Source: Deltaproteobacteria bacterium (lineage in GTDB: Bacteria; Myxococcota_A; Polyangia; Polyangiales; Polyangiaceae). From it: a stretch of 64,000 nucleotides of DNA. Made by a program: the position numbers and the translations under genes. The DNA is taken from assembly GCA_003235365.1 (NCBI GenBank), contig QJWJ01000265.1:1-64000 (forward strand). The letters are read 5' to 3'. Position 1 is the stretch's first letter; the number at the start of each line of letters is the position of its first letter. The notes below the pieces were generated by a model. The model did not search any database and had not been told where the DNA came from. It saw only the letters and a list, made by a program, of their open reading frames with translations. This document shows positions 17,512-27,481 of this stretch, in pieces.

Positions 17512-18468
17512 GTGCCACGCGTCGTGCTCCCTGAAGGTTCGCGCAAGACGCGCCTGGACGTTGCTCTGAGCGCCGCGCTCCCCGACGTTTCGCGGGCGAC
17601 CGTGCAGCGTTGGATTGCCGAACGACGCGTTCAGGTCGATGGAGCGCCGGCCAGGGCCAAAGACGCCGTGCAAGCCGGTGCCGTGATCGACTACGAGCCA
17701 GGCCCGCTCCCCACGAGCAGTGCGTTGCCCGAACGCGACGTCGTGTTCGAGGTCGTCTACGAGGACGAACACTTGGTGGTGGTGGACAAGCCGGCAGGCT
17801 TGGTCGTGCATCCCGGCAAGGGCAACTGGACCGGGACGCTGGTCAATGGGTTGCTTGCTCGGCCCGGCTTCGGACGTCCACCAGCAGACTCGCGCGACCC
17901 GGAGGGTGCGCTTCGACCGGGCGTGGTGCACCGCATCGACAAAGACACGAGCGGTTTGTTGGTCGTGGCCAAGACCGCTCCGGCCCGCGAGGCGCTCAAG
18001 GAGCAATTCGCTGCTCACGACATCGATCGCGCCTACCTCGCTCTGACGCTGGGCGTACCGCGCAGCGGCCGCATCGAGACGCTCCATTCGCGCCACCCGA
18101 CGGCGCGGCTCAAGTTCACGAGCAAGACGGAAACGGGCAAGATAGCCGTCACACACGTCGAGGTGCTCGAGGCGTTTCAAACGAGGGCAGCGTTCGTCCG
18201 TTGCACCCTCGAAACCGGACGCACGCATCAGATCCGCGTTCACTTGGCTGAACGGTGCTCGACGCCGCTTCTTGCAGACGCGCTCTACGGGCGTCGCGCG
18301 CCGGACCTCGGCGTCTCACTCGAGCGCCAAGCACTGCATGCGGCGGTGTTGGGCTTCGTGCACCCGCACACTCGCGAGCGGGTTCGCTTCGAGTCCGAGC
18401 TGCCAGCCGATCTGCAGCTTGCGTTGGACGTGCTGCGCGCCTCGTACCCCGAGGCGGCGCGGCGCTGA
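17512..18468 (+). CDS. RluA-family pseudouridine synthase (RluD-like)
   Basis: 318 residues from GTG 17512. An N-terminal S4 RNA-binding domain (about 10-65, RLDVALSAALPDVSRATVQRWI) precedes the catalytic domain, which has the HRIDKDTSGLLVV motif containing the catalytic Asp. The C-terminal GRTHQIRVHLA motif is also present. Length and S4-catalytic order match RluD, which modifies the helix 69 loop of 23S rRNA, but RluA-family specificity cannot be read from sequence. A second S4-type RluA-family gene lies at 62171-63208. Confidence 0.9.
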   Translation: MPRVVLPEGSRKTRLDVALSAALPDVSRATVQRWIAERRVQVDGAPARAKDAVQAGAVIDYEPGPLPTSSALPERDVVFEVVYEDEHLVVVDKPAGLVVHPGKGNWTGTLVNGLLARPGFGRPPADSRDPEGALRPGVVHRIDKDTSGLLVVAKTAPAREALKEQFAAHDIDRAYLALTLGVPRSGRIETLHSRHPTARLKFTSKTETGKIAVTHVEVLEAFQTRAAFVRCTLETGRTHQIRVHLAERCSTPLLADALYGRRAPDLGVSLERQALHAAVLGFVHPHTRERVRFESELPADLQLALDVLRASYPEAARR

Positions 18469-18488
18469 GGGCTGAGGGGTGTCGGTGC

Positions 18489-19439
18489 TCACTCTTTCGT
18501 GCTGAGCACGCTGTGTCGCAAGCGCAGCCAACCCAGCGCGCAGAAGCCGACGACGACGGCCCACCAAAGGGTGGCAAACCGTACCAACAGCATGCTCGCC
18601 GTCGCCGCAGAGGGCAGTACTCCGCCGACGCGGATGAGCTGCTCCTGCATCAGCGCTTCGGTGACACCGAGTCCCCCCGGTACGGGGATGAGCGCGCCGG
18701 CGAGGGTGGCGGTGCAGTAGAAGAACGTTGCCTGCATCGCGGAGGCGGCCTGGTCGAAACCCATCAAGAGCCCGAACAAGGCGATTCCCTCGCAGCCCCA
18801 ACCCAACACGCTGAGTGCCACCGGGATGAGCAGCGCCGAAGGGGACGCCAACGCTTGCAGCTGTGTGTAGGCCGTGCGCAATCGCGGGACGAAAGCACGA
18901 AACCACGTTTCCTCGAGGCGCGTGAAGATCCACTGTGCGGGGGTGTTCCAGAAGATGAACACGAACCCGACGCCCACGGCCGACGCTCCCAGGCTCGCCC
19001 AAAGCAGACCGCCGTTGAAGCTCACGCTGCCCAACAGAATCAACAGCACGACGGCAATGACGTCGGTCAAGCGCTCGGCGACGACGATGGGGCTGGTCTT
19101 TTCCGCTGGCACGCCGTGCGTGCGAGAGAGCACGGCGCTCTTGAACACCTCGCCGACCTTGCCTGGCGTCACCGTCAGGACGAACCCGGACAGAAATATC
19201 AGCGCGCTATCCAGGGTTCGGATCCCGCCGATCCCCAAGCGGCGCAGATAGTATTGCCACTTGAAGAAGCGGAAGACGTAGTTCACACAGGCCAAGCCCA
19301 GTGCTGCGAGGAACGTTCCCCAAGCGAAGGTCTTCAGCGTGCCCGCCAGCTCGTTGAAGCCTGCGTAGACGACGAAGCCACCGTACAGAAGCACGCCAAT
19401 GAGCAGGACGAGAACGAACTTTCGAAGGTTGAGCTTCAT
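18489..19439 (-). CDS. Flippase-like integral membrane protein (lysylphosphatidylglycerol synthase TM-domain family)
   Basis: 316 residues from ATG 19439, with about eight hydrophobic helices. It carries the family hallmarks RFFKWQYYLRRLGI, the SGFVLTVTPGKVGEVFKS motif and PVPGGLGVTEALM near the C-terminus. These are typical of the UPF0104/AglD-like group that includes the membrane part of MprF. No soluble lysyltransferase domain is fused, so lipid or lipid-linked sugar flipping is a family-level guess. Its start overlaps the stop of the small membrane gene upstream (ATGA). It is convergent with the pseudouridine synthase, 20 bases apart. Confidence 0.85.
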   Translation of the reverse strand: MKLNLRKFVLVLLIGVLLYGGFVVYAGFNELAGTLKTFAWGTFLAALGLACVNYVFRFFKWQYYLRRLGIGGIRTLDSALIFLSGFVLTVTPGKVGEVFKSAVLSRTHGVPAEKTSPIVVAERLTDVIAVVLLILLGSVSFNGGLLWASLGASAVGVGFVFIFWNTPAQWIFTRLEETWFRAFVPRLRTAYTQLQALASPSALLIPVALSVLGWGCEGIALFGLLMGFDQAASAMQATFFYCTATLAGALIPVPGGLGVTEALMQEQLIRVGGVLPSAATASMLLVRFATLWWAVVVGFCALGWLRLRHSVLSTKE

Positions 19440-19657
19440 TGGCGCGCGAAGAGACGACGCCAGCGCACTACCAGGTAGACTGTGCCAATCACCACAGTAA
19501 GTACGCCCACACCCACAATCGCCCAAGCCGGCCAGGCGTACTGCCCCTGAGCCAGCGGGTTGTCGGGGCGTTGCTCGACCCAGTGCCCCGTCGTGGAGGT
19601 CTCGCCGTTTTCCTGCACGTTGGCCCCTAGTCTTGCGCGCAGAAGTCCAAAGCGCAA
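19436..19657 (-). CDS. Small single-pass membrane protein coupled to the flippase-like gene
   Basis: 73 residues from ATG 19657. A polar N-terminal half is followed by one TM helix (about 43-63, WAIVGVGVLTVVIGTVYLVV) and a basic C-terminal RWRRLFARQ, so the C-terminus should face the cytoplasm. Its stop overlaps the next start by four bases, which supports a genuine gene. No family recognised. It may be an accessory subunit of the flippase-like protein. Confidence 0.55.
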   Translation of the reverse strand: MRFGLLRARLGANVQENGETSTTGHWVEQRPDNPLAQGQYAWPAWAIVGVGVLTVVIGTVYLVVRWRRLFARQ

Positions 19658-19798
19658 ATCTCGGGTGGCGGCGCCGCGCCCGGGACCTTTGGGGCGGCGC
19701 TGCGAGCGACTGAACCTGACGCAAGTGAGCCGTCGTCCCCGCTCGAGCCGATTGGTTTTGCGTGAAATCGCAAGGGCTCGCGGCTAGTGTGCGCGGCA

Positions 19799-20809
<1,011 letters not shown>

Positions 20810-20949
20810 TGGCGGACGACGCATGACGCCCCCGGTTTGTAAGGGGCGGACGGTAGGCCGGAAGAGCAAGGGCTTCCCTTGGTTTGAGCTGTCTGGCAGG
20901 TTCCACGCGGAATAAGGCCCCACCTCGGGGCGTTCGAGCCTGGCGACAT

Positions 20950-21417
20950 ATGCGAAACTGCTTGCGAGCCCTTCCCCTGCTGTTGACGTTCGGGTGCCAC
21001 ACCCAGCTCATTCCGAACACGGACGTCGAGGACACCGAACAGAACCGGTCGGTTGTCGACTTCTGTGAGAAGTACCGCAGGGCCGTCGAACATCGAAACG
21101 TCGGCTACCTGTTGAAGATCGCTCACCCCGACTACTACGAGGACGGCGGCAACGTCGACTCGAGCGACGACCTGGACAGGGCGGGCCTTGCCGACTACCT
21201 CAACGACCGGTTCTCCAAAGCCAGGTCGGTACGCTACGAGATCAGGTACCGCCGCGTGGGTAAGGGGCGAAACGATACGCTTTTCGTCGATTACACGTTC
21301 AGCGCGAGCTACCAGGTGCCGACCACCCACGGGGACTTGTGGCAGCGCGTCGTAGACGACAATCGCCTGGAGCTCGTGCCGAGCAAAAGCGGTTACCTCG
21401 TACTCAGTGGCATGTGA
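20950..21417 (+). CDS. Small lipoprotein, possibly NTF2-like
   Basis: 155 residues from ATG 20950, with a short signal peptide and lipobox LTFGC (lipidated Cys near residue 16). The mature part has an initial helix with VVDFCEKYRRAVEHRN, then LLKIAHPDYYEDGG and several beta strands ending VPSKSGYLVLSGM. This order (helix, then curved sheet) resembles NTF2/SnoaL-like folds, but no catalytic residues are recognisable. The last codons and stop lie inside a 22-bp tandem repeat, so the 3' end has probably been altered by repeat expansion. Confidence 0.75.
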   Translation: MRNCLRALPLLLTFGCHTQLIPNTDVEDTEQNRSVVDFCEKYRRAVEHRNVGYLLKIAHPDYYEDGGNVDSSDDLDRAGLADYLNDRFSKARSVRYEIRYRRVGKGRNDTLFVDYTFSASYQVPTTHGDLWQRVVDDNRLELVPSKSGYLVLSGM

Positions 21418-21478
21418 GCCGAAGCTCAGTGGCATGTGAGCCGAAGCTCAGTGGCATGTGAGCCGAAGCTCAGTGGCA
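21403..21478 (+). repeat. 22-bp direct tandem repeat, about 3.5 copies
   Basis: Identical copies of CTCAGTGGCATGTGAGCCGA plus AG lie at 21403-21424, 21425-21446 and 21447-21468, with a partial copy at 21469-21478. The first copy contains the stop codon of the lipoprotein gene. From the second copy on, GCTCA can pair with the TGAGC within each unit, making a small hairpin array between two convergent genes. Confidence 0.95.
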
Positions 21479-21503
21479 CTTTGGTCGCTCGCCGCCGTGC
21501 GTG

Positions 21504-22136
21504 TCAACGGAGCGTGTAGTCTTCGAAGACGGCGCGTATCTTGTAGCCGTCATCGGAGGGTTCGAGCAGCAGCTCCATGCGAGCGCCGAACAACTCGTCG
21601 GGTGCATTGAGTGCCACCACGGCGATGAGTTCACTCGGACCGGGGGCAAGGTGGAAGTCCTTCCGGAGACGCAGGCGTCTGACGTCGGCCTGTTCGAACA
21701 ACTCGACGTCTTGCGGCGCGTACAGTGACGTGGCATCGACGGCGTCGTATCGCTCCCGGGCGAAGCGTCGCGACCAGCTGCTGAGCAGTGACGTTGCCGT
21801 CGTGTTGGGGGAGTGTGCCATCGCGTTTCCCAGAACCACCTTCGACAGGTCGACGCGCGACTCGGCGGTGATGGCTTTGAAAAACGCCGAAAGCACCGAA
21901 TGGACCCCGTGCCGGCTCAGCGGGGCTTGCAGGCTGACCATGTCGTTTTGTCCCGACGAGTCGGGCCTCGGTGCAGGGGGCTCGAAGCGCAACGCAGCTA
22001 CCACTCCCGGCGCATGAGGGACTTTCGCGCTCGGTGCGCCCCCGTCGCTCGAACAGGCAGGAGCGGTCCAGATCAGCGCCGCCAGCAGCACCGACCAGGG
22101 CCGGCCGGGGGCGGCGTTTCCGAAGCCGAGGTGCAT
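21504..22136 (-). CDS. Lipoprotein of unknown function
   Basis: 210 residues from ATG 22136. A signal peptide with a WTAPAC lipobox places the lipidated Cys near residue 28. The mature domain (about 70-210) mixes helices and strands with LSAFFKAITAESRVDLSKVVLG and a final beta section (ELIAVVALNAPDELFG, then ARMELLLEPSDDGYKIRAVF). The C-terminal part reads like a small alpha-beta fold seen in many uncharacterised lipoproteins. It is convergent with the NTF2-like lipoprotein across the tandem repeat and lies 69 bases downstream of the amidotransferase homologue, likely in one transcript. Confidence 0.75.
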   Translation of the reverse strand: MHLGFGNAAPGRPWSVLLAALIWTAPACSSDGGAPSAKVPHAPGVVAALRFEPPAPRPDSSGQNDMVSLQAPLSRHGVHSVLSAFFKAITAESRVDLSKVVLGNAMAHSPNTTATSLLSSWSRRFARERYDAVDATSLYAPQDVELFEQADVRRLRLRKDFHLAPGPSELIAVVALNAPDELFGARMELLLEPSDDGYKIRAVFEDYTLR

Positions 22137-22205
22137 CGCGCCGAGACTACCGCGGCGGCACGGCGCTGGCGATTGGTTCTGTTCGGCTTCTTCCCCCCCG
22201 CTTTC

Positions 22206-23045
22206 TCAATCGGAGGCGATCGGAACGCAGACCGGCGCTTCGGTGCGGGTCGCTACCACGAACTGATCCGAGGTGGCCCGCTGCCAGCCCGGGGGCAATT
22301 CCTCCAGCTCGCTGGCGAGCAGGGTGCAGCGGACTTGCTCGAGATTCCTGACGCGACTCGAATGGCTCGGATCCGGGTTCAGCAGCGCATCGAGCTCCTG
22401 TTCGTCGTCGACGAAATACATGCCCATTTGTCCGCTGCGGTGGACGCCGAGCAAGTACTCGCCGTTGGTGAGCAGAATGTCGCCCTTGGGCTTGGGCAAG
22501 CCCGCCTCGTCGCACAAACCGTCGACCAGCCGCAACGCGGAGCGCAGGGCGTCTTGGGTCGCTGCGACCGGGGCGTGATGGCCGCTCAGGTGTCCTTCGT
22601 CGTGCAGGTACGATAGGAAGAGATAGAAGAACAGCTCGCTGTCGGTGTCGCCGCGAACGTTCGGGCGCAGAAACTCGGGCTGGACGTCCAGCAGCCGCTC
22701 CCGCACTTGCTCGAACCCTTCGATGGTGCCGGTTTGCGCGTAGAGCCAGTGTCGGTATCGAAACGGGTGTGTGTTCTCCGTTCGCAGATTGCCGACCGTC
22801 GGCTGCCTCACGTGGCCGATCAACAGGTCGGTCTTCAGTCCAGACGTCGCTTCGGACAGATCGATTTCAGGGCGCTCGTCCAGCGGGCGCCGCCGAAGCA
22901 GCACTTCGCCGAATTGCATGAAGCCGACGCCCCAACCCAGCGCGCTGCCATTGGACCGACGCGCTTTGAGATGAGGTGCTTGGGCCGCGAGAACTTGCGG
23001 TCCAAGGTCGCTACGATTGCTGATGAATCCCAGTAGTCGTGCCAT
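22206..23045 (-). CDS. Class II glutamine amidotransferase homologue lacking the catalytic Cys
   Basis: 279 residues. Most of the fold is recognisable: RLLGF at the N-terminus, IGHVRQPTVGN, ENTHPF, and GDTDSELFFYLFLSYL, all hallmarks of YafJ-type class II GATase domains. The family begins Met-Cys, with Cys2 as the N-terminal nucleophile. Here the second codon is GCA (Ala). The usual HNG oxyanion-hole motif reads QTG. Both features suggest a pseudoenzyme, perhaps binding gamma-glutamyl compounds or regulating a partner. There is no frameshift, so this is not simple decay. Confidence 0.85.
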   Translation of the reverse strand: MARLLGFISNRSDLGPQVLAAQAPHLKARRSNGSALGWGVGFMQFGEVLLRRRPLDERPEIDLSEATSGLKTDLLIGHVRQPTVGNLRTENTHPFRYRHWLYAQTGTIEGFEQVRERLLDVQPEFLRPNVRGDTDSELFFYLFLSYLHDEGHLSGHHAPVAATQDALRSALRLVDGLCDEAGLPKPKGDILLTNGEYLLGVHRSGQMGMYFVDDEQELDALLNPDPSHSSRVRNLEQVRCTLLASELEELPPGWQRATSDQFVVATRTEAPVCVPIASD

Positions 23046-23240
23046 GATTTTCTACAATCGCCCGTCGTGCCCTCAAAGGTTCCAGTGCAGCAAGCTCGTC
23101 GCAAGCTGGTGGGGCGCGGCGCCGACCAACATTGGTAAGGTAGCGCGTTCCCCCAGCAGGAGCCAGCGTCGCGTCCGCTGAAACACCGACTGTCGTACGG
23201 CAATTTCGCGCGACTGTTGGGTTGCACCAGAGGTGCTTGG

Positions 23241-24545
23241 TCACGGTCGCAAACGGTTCAGTAGGCGCGGAAATGGGATAGTCTCCCGCACGTGAGAAAG
23301 GCCGCACAGCCAGGCGACCGTGCGTTCGATTCCCAGCCCGAAGCCCGAGTGCGGGAAGCTGCCGAAACGCCGCAGGTCGAGGTACCATTCGAATGCTTCA
23401 GGTGGCAGATGGTGAGCGTTGATGGTGCTTTCGAGTACCGTTAGATCGTCTTCACGTTGTCCCCCACCGATGATCTCGCCGTATCCTTCGGGTGCGAGGA
23501 CGTCCATACACAGGGCCCGATTCGGGCGCGTGGGGTCCGCCTTCATGTAAAAGGCTTTGCAAGCCTTGGGATAGCGGTGAACGATGACGGGACGGTCGAA
23601 TTGCTGAGACAGAACTGTTTCGTGCTCCGCGCCGAAGTCGTCCTCCGCTGCGACAGTTTGTCCTAACTGTGCGAGACGAGCGACAGCATCGTCATAGCTG
23701 ATTCTGGGGAACGGCGCCTTGACGCTCTCGAGAACGGCCGTATTTCGTTCGAGGACTTCAAGCTCCGGGCGGCGCTCCTCGAGCACTCGGCCAACGACGT
23801 ATTCGAGGAACTGTTCGGCCAGTTCCATGTCGCCATCCAAGTCCATGAAAGCAACCTCTGGTTCTACCATCCAGAACTCGGCCAGATGTCTGCGTGTCTT
23901 GCTCTTCTCGGCGCGAAATGTCGGCCCGAAACAGTACGCCTTGCCAAACGCCGCTGCGGCCGCCTCCATGTAGAGCTGTCCAGACTGTGTCAAGTACGCG
24001 GTCTCTTCGTGGTAGCGCGTCTCGAACAGCGTGCTGGTCCCCTCGCAGGCGTTGGGCGTGAAGATCGGTGCGTCGATCAACGTAAACCCTCGGCTATCAA
24101 AGAAGTCCCGGACGGCCTTGATGATGCTGTGACGGATCCGCAAGATCGCGTGTTGTCGCTTGCTTCGCAGCCACAGGTGGCGGTGGTCCATCAGAAAGTC
24201 CGTGCCGTGCTCCTTCGGCGTGATCGGGTACTCGCCAACCGTGGGCCGAAACTCCAAGTCGCTCACCAGCACTTCGCACACACCCGGCTTTTTGGGATGT
24301 GCTTGCACGGTGCCTGTGAGCGTCAGACAGCACTCCTGGTCGAGCGCTCTGGCGGCCTCGAAGGTTTCGGGTGCATCCTGCGCGGCCAAGACGCACGCTG
24401 CGACGCCCGTACCGTCGCGCAGCTCGAGGAACTGCACCTTCTTCCCCGCACGGTGTGCTGACAGCCAGCCGCGCAGCCGCACGGCACTGCCAACGTGTTC
24501 GGACAGTTGATCGACTCGGACGATAGGGGCTTCACTCGCGACCAT
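23241..24545 (-). CDS. asnS: Asparaginyl-tRNA synthetase
   Basis: 434 residues. It charges tRNA-Asn with asparagine. An N-terminal OB fold (about 12-110, [15 protein letters not shown]) precedes a class II catalytic core, with motif 2 at [16 protein letters not shown] and motif 3 at [13 protein letters not shown]. The EPEVAFMDL stretch after motif 2 is typical of AsnRS rather than AspRS, and no AspRS insertion is present. It is separated from the downstream amidotransferase homologue by about 195 bases with no evident gene. Confidence 0.95.
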   Translation of the reverse strand: MVASEAPIVRVDQLSEHVGSAVRLRGWLSAHRAGKKVQFLELRDGTGVAACVLAAQDAPETFEAARALDQECCLTLTGTVQAHPKKPGVCEVLVSDLEFRPTVGEYPITPKEHGTDFLMDHRHLWLRSKRQHAILRIRHSIIKAVRDFFDSRGFTLIDAPIFTPNACEGTSTLFETRYHEETAYLTQSGQLYMEAAAAAFGKAYCFGPTFRAEKSKTRRHLAEFWMVEPEVAFMDLDGDMELAEQFLEYVVGRVLEERRPELEVLERNTAVLESVKAPFPRISYDDAVARLAQLGQTVAAEDDFGAEHETVLSQQFDRPVIVHRYPKACKAFYMKADPTRPNRALCMDVLAPEGYGEIIGGGQREDDLTVLESTINAHHLPPEAFEWYLDLRRFGSFPHSGFGLGIERTVAWLCGLSHVRETIPFPRLLNRLRP

Positions 24546-24570
24546 GGGTGCATGTTAGTCTCGCCACCAA

Positions 24571-25449
24571 ATGCAGTCGTCACTAACTTCGAATGCTCGA
24601 CGCTTTGTGGATTGGATTCGCGCACGGCTGGGCTCGCGGCGCTGGCTGCGGGACCAAGCGGGACTCGAGCTAGCAGGGGCGTCCCTGCTGCTGGCCACCG
24701 CCGCCGCATCGTCTGGATGCGCCGTGATCTACCCGGAGCTCGAAACGCCGGTCAGCGCGCCACCGCCGGGCGCGGAATTCGACCCGCCCCCGCCGCCCGA
24801 CTTGTTCTACGTCTCCGTTGCTCGAGCCGAAATCCCCCCGCGCACCCGCGATGGGCGACCGTGGGACGACACCGGGCCCGGGGCGCCGGATCCGTTCGCC
24901 ATCGTCTTCATCAACGGCGAGGAACTGTTCAAGACCCCGACCGAGTCGGACAGCTTCGAGCCCACGTGGAAGAACGCGACGCGCAAGAACTACACGATCC
25001 CCAAAGGCGCGGATCTCAAGGTCGAGCTGTGGAACGACAACCCCATCAACCCCCAGCCGATCTGCATCCAGACCGTGCGCAAAGTGCGTCGCGAGGCCGA
25101 GGAGACGGGAGAGCTCGATCTGTACTGCGATGGCGGAGGGCGCATCTTCATCGAGTTTCGCCCAGCTGACGCTCGTTGGGGCATGGGCTTCTTCTACGAG
25201 TTGCGCGCCGAGGGGCCCGCGATCACGCGCGTGATGCAGCATTCTCCCGCCAGCCGAGCGGGCCTACGCAGTGGCGACCAAATCCTTTCGATCAACGGGC
25301 GCACGATGACGGGTGCGGACGAGAAGGTCGTGCGGAGCGCCATCAACTCCAACATCAAGGGTGGGCTGAAGTTCGAGGTTCGCTCCAGTTCGGGGATCAA
25401 GACCGTCGAGGTGAACGAAGGCCCCATCTACACTTCGGGTCAGCTGTGA
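24571..25449 (+). CDS. PDZ-domain envelope lipoprotein-like protein
   Basis: 292 residues from ATG 24571. The N-terminus has a hydrophobic segment ending ASSGC near residue 50, consistent with a lipobox although the leader is long. Next come a Pro-rich stretch and a beta-sandwich region (about 80-195, VARAEIPPRTRDG, then WNDNPINP) that looks like a C2-type domain. A PDZ domain (about 215-290) carries GPAITRVMQHSPASRAGLRSGD and ILSINGRTM. No protease domain is attached. It overlaps the YgfZ-like gene by four bases (GTGA). Confidence 0.8.
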   Translation: MQSSLTSNARRFVDWIRARLGSRRWLRDQAGLELAGASLLLATAAASSGCAVIYPELETPVSAPPPGAEFDPPPPPDLFYVSVARAEIPPRTRDGRPWDDTGPGAPDPFAIVFINGEELFKTPTESDSFEPTWKNATRKNYTIPKGADLKVELWNDNPINPQPICIQTVRKVRREAEETGELDLYCDGGGRIFIEFRPADARWGMGFFYELRAEGPAITRVMQHSPASRAGLRSGDQILSINGRTMTGADEKVVRSAINSNIKGGLKFEVRSSSGIKTVEVNEGPIYTSGQL

Positions 25450-26318
25450 GTAGCGGGATCAGCGGCGTGCTGCTTCGGCCCGACGTCGGTACCCTGCGCG
25501 TAACAGGGCCGGACCGGGTGTCGTGGCTGAACGGGCTGATCACCGCCGACGTGGCTGCCTGCACGCCGAACGAGGCCGTGTGGAGTCTCGCCCTCGACCG
25601 CAAAGGCAAGATCCAGAGCGAGCTGTGGGTGCTGGACGCGGGCGACGCCTTGCTCGTCGGTGCGACCGCGGGGACGACCCCGGCTCTCGCCGAAACCCTG
25701 GAAAAGCTGCTGATCATGGAAGACTGCGAGCTCAGCGACGTCTCGCCGGATTGGTCGTGGTCACTGGTCGTCGGGACGCAGGCGCCAGGCCAGGTACCGG
25801 CGGGCGCGGTCTGGGGGACGATGCCGGCGTGGGGGCTACCGGTGTCGGCGTTGTGCTTGCCGAAGGAATCTGCCGCGGCCTGGCTCGCGACGCAGTCGCG
25901 ACTCGACGAGGAGCAGTGGCTCGAGCTGAGGCTCGAAGCGAATCTGCCATCGTTTGGCGTCGACTACGGTTTCGGCAAGGATCGTCCTCACGAGGCGGGC
26001 CTGGAGCGGCGCACCGTCAGCTGGAGCAAGGGCTGCTACCTCGGTCAAGAGGTCGTGTGCATGCAGGACATGCGCGGGAAGGTGAGCCGCAGCGTGCGTC
26101 GCCTGCTCGTTCACGCGCCGCGCGGCGCAGCGCTCAGCGCCGGTACCCGGGTGCTGATCGACGGTGAGGATGTGGCGCCAGTGACCAGCATCGCCTACAG
26201 CGCGTCGCGCGACGGCTGGTTGGTGTTGGCGCAATTGCCGCTCGCCAAACTCGAGGCCGGCATGCTGCAACTCGCGGGCGCCGAAGCGACGTACCCCGCG
26301 CAGTTGTCCGACGGCTGA
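25446..26318 (+). CDS. Folate-binding YgfZ/GcvT-like protein
   Basis: 290 residues from GTG 25446, which overlaps the upstream stop. It shows GcvT-fold sequence at the start (VTGPDRVSWLNGLITADV) and the diagnostic K-G-C-Y-L-G-Q-E motif of the YgfZ family at about residues 197-204. YgfZ/IBA57 proteins use folate and help assemble or repair certain Fe-S clusters, including those of the tRNA thiotransferase MiaB. The true T-protein of glycine cleavage is longer and lacks this Cys motif. The rlmN product downstream is a radical SAM Fe-S enzyme, a possible client (inference). Confidence 0.88.
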   Translation: MSSGISGVLLRPDVGTLRVTGPDRVSWLNGLITADVAACTPNEAVWSLALDRKGKIQSELWVLDAGDALLVGATAGTTPALAETLEKLLIMEDCELSDVSPDWSWSLVVGTQAPGQVPAGAVWGTMPAWGLPVSALCLPKESAAAWLATQSRLDEEQWLELRLEANLPSFGVDYGFGKDRPHEAGLERRTVSWSKGCYLGQEVVCMQDMRGKVSRSVRRLLVHAPRGAALSAGTRVLIDGEDVAPVTSIAYSASRDGWLVLAQLPLAKLEAGMLQLAGAEATYPAQLSDG

Positions 26319-26486
26319 GCGCCGTACGCGCCGGTGAATGCTTTAACCATTCGTAACTAAAAGTAAAATAGCTGCCGGTCGATGATCCCTCGGCGCCTGC
26401 GCGAGGGCAGGTGGCGCGCCCCGACTTCGGCTGAGTGGCGTCGTTTGCGGTTGGCGCGAAGGGGCGGTTGTGGCTTGCTTCCATTC

Positions 26487-27437
26487 ATGCCCCAAGGTGA
26501 CTCCCCGGTGTCGTCCCGCTCGACCAGCGTCGTGCGACGCAGTTGCTCCGACGCCATCGGCCTCATCGGAAACACGGCACTAGTGAAACTCGCACGTATT
26601 TCTCCGTCGTCGGGGGCGACCGTCTGGGCAAAGACGGAGTTTCTCAACGTCGGTGGCAGCGTCAAGGACCGCCCGGCGCTGGCGATGGTGGAGGCCGCTG
26701 AGCGGAACGGCCTGCTCCAGGCCGGCTCCACGGTGGTCGAGGCGACGAGCGGAAACACCGGGATCAGCCTGGCGATGATCGCCGCACGCCGCGGCTACCG
26801 TTGTGTACTGGTCATGCCTCAGGACATGAGCGTGGAGCGGCGCTACCTGCTGCGCGCGTACGGTGCAGAAATCGAACTCACCGACGCGCACTTGGGGATG
26901 ATGGGGGCAGTCAATCGCGCCAACGAGCTGTTGGCGTCGACTCCCGGCGCGTTCATGCCCGGCCAGTTCTCGAACCCCGCCAATCCAGCCAGTCACGAGA
27001 CGGGGACCGCGGTCGAAATCCTGGAGCAGGCGCCCGCAGACCTGCGCGCATTCGTCGCTGGCGTCGGGACGGGAGGAACGATCACGGGTGTGGGGCGCAC
27101 GCTCAAACGCGTCAAAGGCGATGCGATTGCCGTCGTCGCCGTCGAACCGGAGAAGAGCGCCGTCCTCAGTGGCGGGCAGCCCGGCATGCACGGGATCCAG
27201 GGGCTCGGCGCGGGGTTCGTCCCGGACATCTTGGAGCGCGATCTGCTCGACGAGGTGGTGACCGTCAGCGACGTTGCGGCCGAGAAAATGGCGCGCCGGC
27301 TCGCCCACGAGGAGGGCTTGTTGTGCGGTCCGTCGTCGGGGGCGAACGTGCACGCCGCGCTGCGGGTCGCCGAGCGTCTCGACGGCGGGAACGTCGTCAC
27401 GGTTCTTTGTGATACGGGCGAACGCTACTTGTTTTGA
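26487..27437 (+). CDS. Cysteine synthase / PLP-dependent beta-replacing enzyme
   Basis: The protein from ATG 26487 is 316 residues; GTG 26508, with AAGGTGA upstream, is the alternative start. It has the cysteine-synthase hallmarks: GGSVKDRPA with the PLP lysine, EATSGNTGISLA binding the PLP phosphate and substrate, GVGTGGTITGVGR, and PSSGANVHAAL near the end. The family makes cysteine from O-acetylserine and sulphide. CysK, CysM and cystathionine beta-synthase cores share these motifs, so the exact substrate is open. No regulatory CBS domains are present. An AT-rich patch just upstream (26341-26370) may hold the promoter. Confidence 0.9.
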   Translation: MPQGDSPVSSRSTSVVRRSCSDAIGLIGNTALVKLARISPSSGATVWAKTEFLNVGGSVKDRPALAMVEAAERNGLLQAGSTVVEATSGNTGISLAMIAARRGYRCVLVMPQDMSVERRYLLRAYGAEIELTDAHLGMMGAVNRANELLASTPGAFMPGQFSNPANPASHETGTAVEILEQAPADLRAFVAGVGTGGTITGVGRTLKRVKGDAIAVVAVEPEKSAVLSGGQPGMHGIQGLGAGFVPDILERDLLDEVVTVSDVAAEKMARRLAHEEGLLCGPSSGANVHAALRVAERLDGGNVVTVLCDTGERYLF

Positions 27438-27481
27438 GCGGGGCCCGGGGTTTTGAGTAGCGCCCGTGCCCAAGTCGTGGT

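Noticed and set aside
18255-19478. 407-codon plus-strand frame through the flippase-like gene
   Set aside because: It is a shadow of the minus-strand membrane gene, with highly charged low-complexity sequence and no start signal.
25176-25445. Longer N-terminal extension of the YgfZ-like gene
   Set aside because: It overlaps the PDZ gene in another frame and is unlike protein. GTG 25446 with a GTGA overlap fits the family length.
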